A stretch of DNA of 64,000 bases from DHVE2 group archaeon (lineage in GTDB: Archaea; Thermoplasmatota; Thermoplasmata; Thermoplasmatales; Aciduliprofundaceae): positions 183,830 through 247,829 of the forward strand of contig JALVVV010000049.1 in NCBI GenBank assembly GCA_027023265.1, given 5' to 3'. Of this stretch, positions 1 to 9,950 are shown piece after piece (within the stretch, counting starts at the first letter, position 1; every line of letters starts with the position of its first letter). A model generated the notes under the pieces. That model worked only from the letters and a program-made list of their open reading frames with translations, was not told the DNA's origin and searched no databases. The position numbers and the translations under genes were made by a program.

Positions 1-422
1 AAATACATGAAAGAAAATGAGAGGAACTTGTAATAGTTTTTAATAACACCACTAATTTTTTTAAGAGGAATTGCCGATCCGATACCAACCGCTACAGCTA
101 CAAAAAAAGAATAAATAAATGACGAAGTCAGGTAGGATAGGAAAATGTTATCCCACACCTCATTAGAGTTCATAAATTCAAAAACAAAAGATGTTGTCAA
201 TTCCATAGTTGCTAAAACCATGAAAATTATGAAAAATCGTAAAATACCATGCTTTCCAAGTATCCCTTTCCAGATGCACGGGGAGAAAAGATGCAACTCC
301 GAAGATTTGCATTTTACATAACTCTCATCTAAAATCCTTTCTGATGACTTGAAAATTTTTAATAACCTCTCTTTTCTTGCCTCGCTAATAGCCTCATCAA
401 GCTCCTCCACGGGGATTTCCAT
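1..422 (-). CDS. Partial membrane protein, cut by window start
   Basis: An open frame runs from an ATG at 420-422 down to base 1 with no stop, giving the first 140 residues of a longer protein. The first 55 residues are charged and probably cytoplasmic. Two hydrophobic segments follow at about residues 61-83 and 95-118, the second rich in Ala, Gly and Val. I do not recognise a family. It is divergent from the small gene starting at 494, with about 70 nt between them. The frame is continuous and has typical codon use, so the gene is likely real, but its C-terminus and function cannot be seen. Confidence 0.6.
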   Translation of the reverse strand, partial: MEIPVEELDEAISEARKERLLKIFKSSERILDESYVKCKSSELHLFSPCIWKGILGKHGILRFFIIFMVLATMELTTSFVFEFMNSNEVWDNIFLSYLTSSFIYSFFVAVAVGIGSAIPLKKISGVIKNYYKFLSFSFMY

Positions 423-493
423 GGCAGATAATAGGTAAAGCAATATAAAATCATTTCACAAACAAAAATATATCCCAGATGCTATTACCAAAT

Positions 494-790
494 ATGAATT
501 ATCCTGAAGAAGTTTTAACTATATCTAAAAAAGGGAAAACAGAAGTTCGTTCTCTGGTAGATTTCGGTACCTTCGCCAGATACGAATATCTGGACAGTGA
601 AACAGGTAAAAGAGTAGAAAATAAGATAAAAATCGTGCTGTACAACGGCAAGGATTACGAGGAGTACTTTATCATACCCCTCAAACAGAAGAACAGATTC
701 TTGCTTTTAAAAGCAGAAAAGCGAGAAAACAGGAAATTAATAAAAGGAGAGAAAGTTGTAGATTTATTCGAGCTTCTTGGAATCGGTTAA
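494..790 (+). CDS. Small hypothetical soluble protein
   Basis: A 98-residue, Lys/Glu-rich protein with no signal peptide or membrane segment and no family I recognise. The frame opens at an ATG at 479, but an AT-rich box (about 464-473) lies 25-26 nt before the in-frame ATG at 494, which fits a leaderless start there. The pattern of alternating hydrophobic and charged residues in the middle suggests a beta-rich fold. The 3' end overlaps the convergent winged-helix gene by 27 nt. It could be a small regulator, but nothing in the sequence shows this. Confidence 0.55.
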   Translation: MNYPEEVLTISKKGKTEVRSLVDFGTFARYEYLDSETGKRVENKIKIVLYNGKDYEEYFIIPLKQKNRFLLLKAEKRENRKLIKGEKVVDLFELLGIG

Positions 791-1288
791 GTACCACCCC
801 ACAAAATTATCCACGAGGGAATCAAAAAAAGACTCGCGGTACCTTATTATTACCTTCGCTACCTCTTTCTCATTTATAACATAATAATAGTTTTCCCTGC
901 CAAGTACATCTTTTCCGAGTATGCCTTCATTCACAAGCTTTGAGAGGTGATAAGACAGTGAAGACGCTTGCATTCCCATATCCTTAGCTATATCAGTGGC
1001 TCTACATTTTCCGTTTTCGATTAAATATATCACTATTCTTCTTCTAACCCTGCTCCTCAAAGCAGACATTATTTTCCTCTCGCTCCGAGTCATCTCTGTA
1101 TTTGGAAAAAACCGCCGGTAGCGGCCGTCTTTCTTCGCAACAATAACTTCCTCTCGCAAAAGCACATCTATGTGATATTCCAGCATGCCTGTAGGCATGT
1201 TCAATCTTTTCTGAAGCTCTCTAAAATGCAACCCGGGACTTTTTACGATTTCCTCGTATATCCGCTTCCGAGTGATTAGCTCCGGCAT
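764..1288 (-). CDS. Transcriptional regulator with two winged-helix domains
   Basis: A 174-residue protein with two ArsR/MarR-like winged helix-turn-helix domains in tandem: residues about 5-65 (LHFRELQKRLNMPTGMLEYH) and about 68-140 (RATDIAKDMGMQASSLSYHL), each followed by a basic wing. Tandem winged-helix proteins of this kind are common archaeal DNA-binding regulators. It has no membrane segment of its own, but the gene just upstream (4 nt away, same strand) encodes a tiny three-helix membrane protein, so the two are probably co-transcribed. The partner might tether or sense for the regulator; this is inference. The target genes cannot be told from the sequence. Confidence 0.8.
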   Translation of the reverse strand: MPELITRKRIYEEIVKSPGLHFRELQKRLNMPTGMLEYHIDVLLREEVIVAKKDGRYRRFFPNTEMTRSERKIMSALRSRVRRRIVIYLIENGKCRATDIAKDMGMQASSLSYHLSKLVNEGILGKDVLGRENYYYVINEKEVAKVIIRYRESFFDSLVDNFVGWYLTDSKKLE

Positions 1289-1292
1289 GGGT

Positions 1293-1553
1293 TCACCCTT
1301 TTACTGCTATACCTAAATACAGCGCCACGAGAATTATCAGGTCAAATAGCAGAAAGTAAAATACCACATCTATATTCAAAGATAGCAGAGAATTCAGCGA
1401 GTAAATAAGTGCGTTTAAGAAAAACATAAAAAATGCCACAAAGTTGAAGAGCATGGCCTTCAAACGGTAGCGGTTATACGCCAGCAAAGAAACGGTCATC
1501 AGAACAACTGACAGGATAAGAACCATGCCGGACAGGATGTCATTTGTGAACAT
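1293..1553 (-). CDS. Small three-helix membrane protein
   Basis: An 86-residue hydrophobic protein with three predicted membrane segments at about residues 6-25, 33-55 and 60-83 and very short loops. No catalytic motif is visible. It lies directly upstream of the two-winged-helix regulator with a 4-nt gap and is likely its operon partner. Pairs of a small integral membrane protein and a winged-helix regulator occur in other archaea, where they are usually annotated as hypothetical. A membrane-anchoring or signal-input role is inference. Confidence 0.65.
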   Translation of the reverse strand: MFTNDILSGMVLILSVVLMTVSLLAYNRYRLKAMLFNFVAFFMFFLNALIYSLNSLLSLNIDVVFYFLLFDLIILVALYLGIAVKG

Positions 1554-1586
1554 AATTGTGAATGCTCACGATGTAATTTATATTTT

Positions 1587-2627
1587 CTATTTCTCGATTA
1601 TAATCAGGGGAATAATCATCTCCTCTTCAGAAACACCACCATGCATACCCTTTATATCGAAATCTTGATACCACACACCCTCATTTTTACCAGGCAAAAT
1701 CACGTAATCAGGTGCGCGAACATTCAGATATTTATGCTCCTTCCCCGGACCAAGTAGCTCTTTAAATTTATTCCTATTTATGTACTCAAAATCCCCTCTG
1801 TAATCACCATATACAAAAACATCACGGGGAGAGCCACCCACCCTCGCATCTCGAAATTTCTCAACTCTCCTGTATAGCACGTCAACTTGCCCGTGGTCTG
1901 CGGTTATTATCGCGGTGCGGGGCACTCCTGAATTTACCGCTTCCCTTACGAATTTAGAGACACCCTTTATTTCATCAACCACGTGCTCGTTCTTTGTTCC
2001 GTACTTGTGCTGGGCAATATCCACCGCATCCGTGTAAAAATACACATAATCACTTTCATCTTCTCTAAGGTGCTTAAGAGCATCATCAAATGATTCATAG
2101 CCAACAACACGAGCTCCTGAGGTCATGTGTCGGGTAAAAAGGGAGGTGGTGTAATCATTAGGTAGATAAACACTGGATTTCAAACCATGGGAATTCAATT
2201 TTTCAAATATAGTTGGAAGACCATACAAGGTTGAGGGGTTGCAACCAGCCATGACCAACGAGTCCACGGAATCAGAATCAGCAGGGGAGAAAAGTATGCT
2301 TTTCACAATATCACCGTACTCTTCGTAAAACATGTACCACTCCAATATACCATGCTCCTTGGGGCTCAACCCGGTGAAAACAGTGGGCAAAACCGCGGAG
2401 GTTGTGCTTGGAAAAATAGATGTTATAGATTCAGTGCATTCAAGTCCATCCCATAGAAAGTCACCCACAACGTTCATGCCCATTGCATCAATCAAAAAAA
2501 GTATGAGCTTTTCAGCTCGTAAATCTCCATGACCTACTATTGCCTGGTTATCCTGAATCCCAAAGGCCCTTAAGACAGTGTGGGGCACGTTGTATATACT
2601 CTTCGAATAATTTGGCAGCACAACCAT
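1587..2627 (-). CDS. Alkaline phosphatase superfamily phosphodiesterase/nucleotide pyrophosphatase
   Basis: A 346-residue member of the type I phosphodiesterase/nucleotide pyrophosphatase branch of the alkaline phosphatase superfamily. The two-metal site can be traced: the first Asp in FLIDAMG (about residue 47), the Thr nucleophile in FPSTTSAVLPTVFTG (about 75), Asp and His in DAVDIAQHKYG (about 205), Asp-His in ITADHGQVD (about 242), and a final His in GMHGG near residue 331. There is no signal peptide, so it is probably cytoplasmic. Its ATG directly abuts the TAA of guaB with no gap, so it is translated downstream of IMP dehydrogenase, hinting at a role in nucleotide metabolism. The exact substrate is unknown. 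Confidence 0.82.
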   Translation of the reverse strand: MVVLPNYSKSIYNVPHTVLRAFGIQDNQAIVGHGDLRAEKLILFLIDAMGMNVVGDFLWDGLECTESITSIFPSTTSAVLPTVFTGLSPKEHGILEWYMFYEEYGDIVKSILFSPADSDSVDSLVMAGCNPSTLYGLPTIFEKLNSHGLKSSVYLPNDYTTSLFTRHMTSGARVVGYESFDDALKHLREDESDYVYFYTDAVDIAQHKYGTKNEHVVDEIKGVSKFVREAVNSGVPRTAIITADHGQVDVLYRRVEKFRDARVGGSPRDVFVYGDYRGDFEYINRNKFKELLGPGKEHKYLNVRAPDYVILPGKNEGVWYQDFDIKGMHGGVSEEEMIIPLIIIEK

Positions 2628-4094
<1,467 letters not shown>

Positions 4095-4096
4095 TC

Positions 4097-4104
4097 ATTT
4101 AAAA
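4097..4104 (-). promoter_or_regulatory. TATA-like box before guaB
   Basis: On the minus strand the sequence reads TTTTAAAT preceded by a purine-rich stretch, centred about 25 nt upstream of the guaB ATG at 4076. This spacing fits an archaeal TATA box driving a leaderless transcript. Confidence 0.4.
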
Positions 4105-4365
4105 CTTTCCCCCCTTAGCTATGTTTAGTTCCCTGAAAAACCCCATGGGAAATAGATATGTTTCGAGTACCCTTTCCAAGAATATTTGCTCAGATAAAGC
4201 TGGATTTTCTACATTCATCGATTTATACATTACCTTTGCGACCTTCATCGAATCAAATTTTTGCCCCTCATGCCCTAACATCACATATTTTATTTTTGTA
4301 CGGTTGCAACTTACCCCGCACTGCATCTCACAAATAGCTCTCCCGGATACATAGAAAGGTAGCAC
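4099..4365 (-). CDS. Small hypothetical protein with Cys cluster
   Basis: An 88-residue ORF ending 22 nt upstream of guaB on the same strand. The N-terminus has three closely spaced cysteines (CEMQCGVSC, residues about 12-20), which could bind a metal, followed by a Lys-rich and then helical C-terminal half. I recognise no family. It overlaps an antisense frame of similar length, but the codon pattern and placement in the guaB direction favour this strand. The guaB promoter appears to lie in its last codons. Whether it is expressed is uncertain. Confidence 0.4.
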   Translation of the reverse strand: MLPFYVSGRAICEMQCGVSCNRTKIKYVMLGHEGQKFDSMKVAKVMYKSMNVENPALSEQIFLERVLETYLFPMGFFRELNIAKGGKF

Positions 4366-4409
4366 ATGTGTGGAGAAAACGTTAATAACATCATTCAGAT
4401 ACTTTCCCC

Positions 4410-7400
4410 GTGTTTGGAGAGTTTATAGCTGAGCATCCCAAGGGAATAATAATCCTGGTCGTTCTATCCATACTTATTTCCGGGTATTATGCATCCCAAG
4501 CGAAAATTGGCGTCAACACAGGAAGATTTGAGCTCAAAAATGACGCTTACAAAAACTACGAAAATATAATAAGAACATTCGGGAGCGAAGAGGACAATGT
4601 TCTTGTAGTTTGCATAAGCCATAACGATACTGTAATAGAAAAAAACAATGTAATTAGCATGCTTGAACTGGAAAATCAAATAGACGAAAATGTAAATGTA
4701 ACCTCCATAAATTCCATAGCTGATTATATTGCAACTGGGGTTCACCTTTTAAAATTAATTGACAAACTACCACGCAACATAAACATTACAATTGATAGCA
4801 GAATATTTACAGACCTGGACAAGATGAAGAGTGCAGTTAGCAACTACGAGTACGTGGCCAGTCACGGAGATTCCCTTGCTAAAAATGACTCATACCGGGT
4901 ATTTATTCTGCTTCCTGCATACACAAGCAATTCTTCATCACTGGCTCCGGGAAACAATGAATCATATGCTCAAATACTAAAAGATTCAAAGTACAGAGAT
5001 ACCCTGTACAACTCCACCAATATGCTCATTGACGAGCTGGAAATTTATCAGAATATATCGTCCTACGAGTCAGAAGGAAACGGGGTAAAAGGTGGCATAG
5101 GCTTTCCCGAAAGGTATAACCTCACCTACCTGAATCAAAGCATTGACAATGTAAGGTACAACATCACCCGCGACAAAATTGGTATGGAACACTACAATGC
5201 GACGTATCTTGAATGGTACGGATACAACTTATCATTTTCTCTGGCAAGAACCCTTCTTTATTCTGGACAGAACAATCTGGCCGTAGATATATACAACGCT
5301 TCCAGAGACGTCATGATTAACAGCACGAAAATGTACAGAGAATCCCTAAAAAACTGGAGCAATTACAGAATTCAAGTAATCAACTTCACAAGTGGAGGAA
5401 ATATTACTAAATTAATCAACAGCACTGAAAAAATGCGAAATAGAGAATACGGAACCCTTAGAAATTACCTGAATGAGTACCTGAATGTGCTTTACAAATA
5501 CAAAAAAGCGAAAATTGATAAATCTACGGTCATGTGGTGGAGCAGAAACGTGCTGAACTCCTCCGAACTGATGATTCATTATTACAATTACTCAATTAAC
5601 CTTGATATAAATACACTACCCCTACTGAACTCCACAATACGAGATGCCATTGAGAACCCCAATAGCTACAACAACGCCACACTGCTCCTGAACCTCTCTG
5701 AGGAGCACATGATAATGACCGTTTACAAAATAGCTATTTTTTATGGAGAATACGTAATATTCAACAAAGTACTGGACATTTTTAACAATCTGAAAAGCAT
5801 ACTTGTTAGAAAAGAAAGCCCTGAGGTAAAACAGTACGCATGGAACATGCTGAGATTTAACCTCACAAGCACGTCTAACAATGACACCGGTAGAGAAACT
5901 GAAAAATTTAACGTCACCCCCATGCTTCAGGCCTTGCAGTCTTACAGGAGATGGATATACTCAAAATTCAGTGGAAACTTTACCACCATGCTCTGGGATT
6001 ACATGAGCCTTGAGCCGGTTAATTTATCGTACAGTAATCCGTATAACATAACATTTCACAAAAATTACACACGCAGGGAAATGATTAGCGACTTGAATAA
6101 CATTACCCAGGGGGATTATAATAATTACCTACAAAGGATAAAAACCTTTAAAAATGATAGCGTGGAAACATTAATTCAAAATTACACCCGCATATTGAAT
6201 CAAACTTCAAAAAACATAACTGCAATTATAGATGATTTGAATTACCTCAAAGAAAAGTATGCAAGCTTAGGGGGAGAAAATGCGACCAATCTCACATATT
6301 TACTTGAAAGCATGGAATCAAATGCAAGTGCAGGATTGAAAAAAATAGGGAAAACAGAGAATGAGGTTTATTCGCTCAGAATGATTGAAGATTTTTTTGG
6401 AATTAGAAAAATGTACGAGAACACGTTACTTTCAAGGGATAGACTCTCTGCATTGATAATAATAAATTTCTGGAATTCCTCAAAAGAGATGAAAATATAT
6501 CGCATAGTAAAAAATGACACAAGCCCGTTAGAGTTTCACACGCTGTCCTCGGATGTCCTGATTAAACAAATAGAAGTGGCAGCCACACACGATATAGAAA
6601 CCTTTCTCCCATTATCCCTGGTTTTTTTAGTGTCCCTACTTTACATCACTTATCGCTCATGGAAAAGCGTAGTTTTGACGCTATCCGCCGTGCTTATTGC
6701 ACTTCTATGGCTCATAGGATTTTCAGCCGCACTTGGATGGGACATGGACCCGATAACATTAGCGGTTCCAATAATGATGATTGGCATAGGTGTTGACGAT
6801 GGAATATACGTTACACTTAGGTACATGGAGGAGAGAGAACACAGGAGCAGAAAAAGAGCCACAATTATAACAGTATCATCCGTAGGCGGAGCGCTCATAC
6901 TCACCACGCTGACGTCCATAGCAGGTTTTCTATCAAATACCATATCCAGCATGACAGACATACAGAGATTTGGATTTTTAGCAGCAGCAGGATTAATTTT
7001 CTCGTTCATTGCAATGAACACGTATCTTCCAGCAATGAATCATATTATCGATAGCAGGGGTAAAAGAAAAGATGTAACCCTAAGAGCCACACAGGTGGGC
7101 GCAAAAATAGCATTGAAGAACCCATACGTTATCATCGTCATCGCAATGCTCGTATCCTCTGCGGGAATAATAGCATTCCAGCACATAAGCACGGAATTCA
7201 GCATAAGGGACCTCGCCCCTAAAAACTCGGATATAGTCAAATACTATAACTACTACGAAGATCATTTCAATGCCAGCGTTGAGATATCTTACATATATTT
7301 TCAGGGGAATCTTTCATCACCGCAGGTACTGAAAGCGATGGCAGAGGTGCAGGAGAACATAGCCAACGATAAAACTGTGGTTCATCAATATCCCGTAATA

Positions 7401-8468
7401 TCTCCCTGGAGCATAATGAAAATGCACGGAGACGCACGCAGGGGTGAGTATTACTACAACGCCACCTTCGTGAAGCTATTCAAAGAAAGCGATACAAATG
7501 GGGATGGGATTCCTGATAAAAACATAACCAAGCTCTATTCTATGTTACAACCGGAAATCTCGCGCGTTATGAAAGGTAACAAAGCAATATTTATAATTCA
7601 CACCAACTCCCATGATTTAAACTGGGTTAATCTATTAGTATCCGAGTTGAAAGATGACGCAAAACCACTTCAAAAGTACGGAAAGGTGGAAATTGCTGGA
7701 GATTCCATAGTGGGAAAAGCATCCATAGACGAGATTAATAGAAACCAGTTTCGCTCTTTAACCCTTTCTGTTATCGCGGCAATATTCATGCTCATAATTC
7801 TGTTTTTCATAACCAAAAGAAGCGTGACACTTGGCATAATAGCGGCACTGCCAATAATACTGGTAGTTACCTGGAACTGGCTCCTGATGTTTTTCTTAGG
7901 TATATCTCTGAATATAATGACAAACACCATCGCTTCTTTATGCGTTGGTTTGGGGGTTGATTACGGAATTCACATAACACATAGATTTGTTGAAGAAACA
8001 AGGAGATACCATGACATAACAACTGCAATACTGAAAGCAACCGGTAATTTGGGACGAGGAATGCTGGGGGCATCATCAACCACAATTGCATCAATAGGCA
8101 TTTTATCTTTATCATCTATACCTCCTTTGAGCAACTTTGCGTTAATTCTCTCTTTTTCAATATTTTTCTCATTTATATCGTCAATTCTGGTATTGCCATC
8201 TCTTCTATTGCTGTGGAGCAGGCATCGCAGAAAGCACGGATACGACGAGGTGGACATTGCAGTGAGAAAAGCTCTTGAAACTGGAGATTACCGAACCCTT
8301 TGCAAGTACAACGTTTCCAAGGACTACTGTTTACTTTACATAAAGAATCTGTTAGATTCTGGAAATGTTAAGGAAGCAAGAAAAGTGGCAGAAAGGTTGC
8401 TGGAAAAGGGAATAGATACAAGAAACCTGTTTAGAAGCATTGAAGAACTCAATCCCCCATTTGAATAA
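4410..8468 (+). CDS. Giant RND/MMPL-family membrane protein with large ectodomain
   Basis: A 1352-residue member of the RND superfamily (MMPL/HAE3-like, SSD-related), proton-driven exporters of hydrophobic molecules. It starts with GTG. TM1 lies at about residues 12-30; helices 2-6 at about 730-880 with GVDDGIYVTLRYMEE near 793; TM7 near 905; helices 8-12 at about 1117-1268 with the matching GVDYGIHITHR near 1178. The first external domain (about 35-725) is far larger than the usual 150-300 residues, mostly helical and full of N-x-S/T sites, so it is probably heavily glycosylated. A second external domain spans about 930-1110. A charged helical tail of about 80 residues follows the last helix. 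The substrate is unknown. The 3' end overlaps the convergent birA by 20 nt. Confidence 0.85.
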   Translation: MFGEFIAEHPKGIIILVVLSILISGYYASQAKIGVNTGRFELKNDAYKNYENIIRTFGSEEDNVLVVCISHNDTVIEKNNVISMLELENQIDENVNVTSINSIADYIATGVHLLKLIDKLPRNINITIDSRIFTDLDKMKSAVSNYEYVASHGDSLAKNDSYRVFILLPAYTSNSSSLAPGNNESYAQILKDSKYRDTLYNSTNMLIDELEIYQNISSYESEGNGVKGGIGFPERYNLTYLNQSIDNVRYNITRDKIGMEHYNATYLEWYGYNLSFSLARTLLYSGQNNLAVDIYNASRDVMINSTKMYRESLKNWSNYRIQVINFTSGGNITKLINSTEKMRNREYGTLRNYLNEYLNVLYKYKKAKIDKSTVMWWSRNVLNSSELMIHYYNYSINLDINTLPLLNSTIRDAIENPNSYNNATLLLNLSEEHMIMTVYKIAIFYGEYVIFNKVLDIFNNLKSILVRKESPEVKQYAWNMLRFNLTSTSNNDTGRETEKFNVTPMLQALQSYRRWIYSKFSGNFTTMLWDYMSLEPVNLSYSNPYNITFHKNYTRREMISDLNNITQGDYNNYLQRIKTFKNDSVETLIQNYTRILNQTSKNITAIIDDLNYLKEKYASLGGENATNLTYLLESMESNASAGLKKIGKTENEVYSLRMIEDFFGIRKMYENTLLSRDRLSALIIINFWNSSKEMKIYRIVKNDTSPLEFHTLSSDVLIKQIEVAATHDIETFLPLSLVFLVSLLYITYRSWKSVVLTLSAVLIALLWLIGFSAALGWDMDPITLAVPIMMIGIGVDDGIYVTLRYMEEREHRSRKRATIITVSSVGGALILTTLTSIAGFLSNTISSMTDIQRFGFLAAAGLIFSFIAMNTYLPAMNHIIDSRGKRKDVTLRATQVGAKIALKNPYVIIVIAMLVSSAGIIAFQHISTEFSIRDLAPKNSDIVKYYNYYEDHFNASVEISYIYFQGNLSSPQVLKAMAEVQENIANDKTVVHQYPVISPWSIMKMHGDARRGEYYYNATFVKLFKESDTNGDGIPDKNITKLYSMLQPEISRVMKGNKAIFIIHTNSHDLNWVNLLVSELKDDAKPLQKYGKVEIAGDSIVGKASIDEINRNQFRSLTLSVIAAIFMLIILFFITKRSVTLGIIAALPIILVVTWNWLLMFFLGISLNIMTNTIASLCVGLGVDYGIHITHRFVEETRRYHDITTAILKATGNLGRGMLGASSTTIASIGILSLSSIPPLSNFALILSFSIFFSFISSILVLPSLLLLWSRHRRKHGYDEVDIAVRKALETGDYRTLCKYNVSKDYCLLYIKNLLDSGNVKEARKVAERLLEKGIDTRNLFRSIEELNPPFE

Positions 8469-9141
8469 TATGCACATCTCCTGCATAGAATTTCTTTAAC
8501 TCGCCACCTTTCACCTCAACCATCAAAGAACCATCTGAATTAATATCCCTGACAACGCCGCAAATCAATTCCCCATCTATGACACAAACCTTCCTGCCAA
8601 AAACTATTTGATACTTTTTCCACTGTTTTAAAATTTCGAATTTTCTGTCCGAGTCACCAGTAACTAGAGAATCAAGCTCTTTCAAGATGCAAGCAAGAAG
8701 CTCTTCGAGCACTATGTTTTTATCTTTTACAGATACTGCAATATCCCTTATACTCTCTGGAATATCGTTGTTCAAGTTGATGCCAATTCCCAAATAAACC
8801 AATCCTCCTGAACTTTCCGCTATTATACCTCCAAGTTTCTTTTCCCCATAAATTATATCATTTGGCCATTTAATACCTGCCTGAACACCCATTCTTTCAA
8901 GTGCCTTTACCACCGCGACACCTGCCGCAAGGGTCACCAGCTCACAGGAATTATCCAATATAACTGTGAACCAGAGGCCACCAAAAGGGGATTCCCATGT
9001 CCTGCCACGCCTGCCACGCCCATTTTTTTGCTCCTTGGCAACAATCACAGTATTAGCTCTTCTTATATTTTTAGCCATATCTTGCGTTGAAGTTAAAGAT
9101 TCAAATTCTACCACGGTGTACCCGTGCACCCTCTGGAGCAT
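8449..9141 (-). CDS. birA: Biotin--protein ligase (catalytic domain only)
   Basis: Activates biotin with ATP and transfers it to a lysine of a biotin carboxyl carrier domain. The 230-residue protein contains the signature GRGRRGRTW (about residues 42-50), the SPFGGLWFT strand, GIKWPNDI with the biotin/ATP-binding lysine, and GGIIAESSG and GIGINLNND. The C-terminal domain ends at about 228. There is no N-terminal winged helix, so unlike E. coli BirA it is not expected to be a repressor. No biotin-dependent carboxylase gene lies in the window, so its target must be encoded elsewhere. It converges on the RND gene. Confidence 0.92.
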   Translation of the reverse strand: MLQRVHGYTVVEFESLTSTQDMAKNIRRANTVIVAKEQKNGRGRRGRTWESPFGGLWFTVILDNSCELVTLAAGVAVVKALERMGVQAGIKWPNDIIYGEKKLGGIIAESSGGLVYLGIGINLNNDIPESIRDIAVSVKDKNIVLEELLACILKELDSLVTGDSDRKFEILKQWKKYQIVFGRKVCVIDGELICGVVRDINSDGSLMVEVKGGELKKFYAGDVHIIQMGD

Positions 9142-9284
9142 ACTTTCCGGGATGCACTCTTATAATTTCAAACTTGCCCGCAATGTTGCAAATTTTATTT
9201 GACATTTCTCCATCTTGGAATCTGGATACATGCAAAGCGGGGAATCACGGTAAAAATAAAATGGGATAATTCCATCTCCCGATT

Positions 9285-9950
9285 ATGAACAGGCAGGAAC
9301 TCGCCAGGTATATTGACCACACCAACCTTAATGCCTTCGCATCACGTGAAGACATAAAGAAACTTTGTGATGAGGCTAAAAAATACGGGTTTTATGCAGT
9401 TTGTGTAGCCCCATATAGAGTTAGAGATGCGGCTGAATTTTTAAAAGATACTGACATAAAAGTTGTTTCTGTGGTGGGGTTCCCCCTTGGCTCAACATTT
9501 ACGGAGACAAAGGTACAGGAGACCATAATGGCCATAGAGGACGGCGCATCGGAGATTGACGTGGTGATGAACATAGGTGCGTTTAAAGATGGAAACTACA
9601 AGCACGTTGAAGAGGAGCTGTGGGAAATCGTGGAAGCAGCCCACGGACTTGGAGCCATTGTCAAGGTAATAATAGAAACCTGCTATCTCACGGATGAAGA
9701 AAAGGTCAAAGCATGCGAAATAGCAAAGAGTGCAAGAGCCGATTTTGTCAAGACGTCCACCGGATTCGGTCCTGCTGGTGCCAAGGTAGAAGATGTGAAG
9801 CTCATGCGAGAGGTTGTGGGCCCAGGTATGGGAGTCAAAGCCGCTGGAGGAATACACACTGCAAAAGAGGCAATAGAAATGATTAAAGCAGGAGCAAACA
9901 GGATAGGGGCCAGCAGAAGCGTGCAAATAATAGAATCACTCAACGAATAA
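9285..9950 (+). CDS. deoC: Deoxyribose-phosphate aldolase
   Basis: Cleaves 2-deoxyribose-5-phosphate to glyceraldehyde-3-phosphate and acetaldehyde in nucleoside catabolism. The 221-residue TIM barrel is of usual length. The Schiff-base lysine lies in ADFVKTSTGFGPAGA (about residues 148-162), the second active-site lysine in GVKAAGGIHT, and the Asp of the proton relay in ASEIDVVMNIGAFK (about 90-103). Its last 11 bases overlap the convergent helicase gene. A cytidine deaminase gene elsewhere in the window (30667) would act in a related salvage path, but the two are not linked. Confidence 0.95.
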   Translation: MNRQELARYIDHTNLNAFASREDIKKLCDEAKKYGFYAVCVAPYRVRDAAEFLKDTDIKVVSVVGFPLGSTFTETKVQETIMAIEDGASEIDVVMNIGAFKDGNYKHVEEELWEIVEAAHGLGAIVKVIIETCYLTDEEKVKACEIAKSARADFVKTSTGFGPAGAKVEDVKLMREVVGPGMGVKAAGGIHTAKEAIEMIKAGANRIGASRSVQIIESLNE

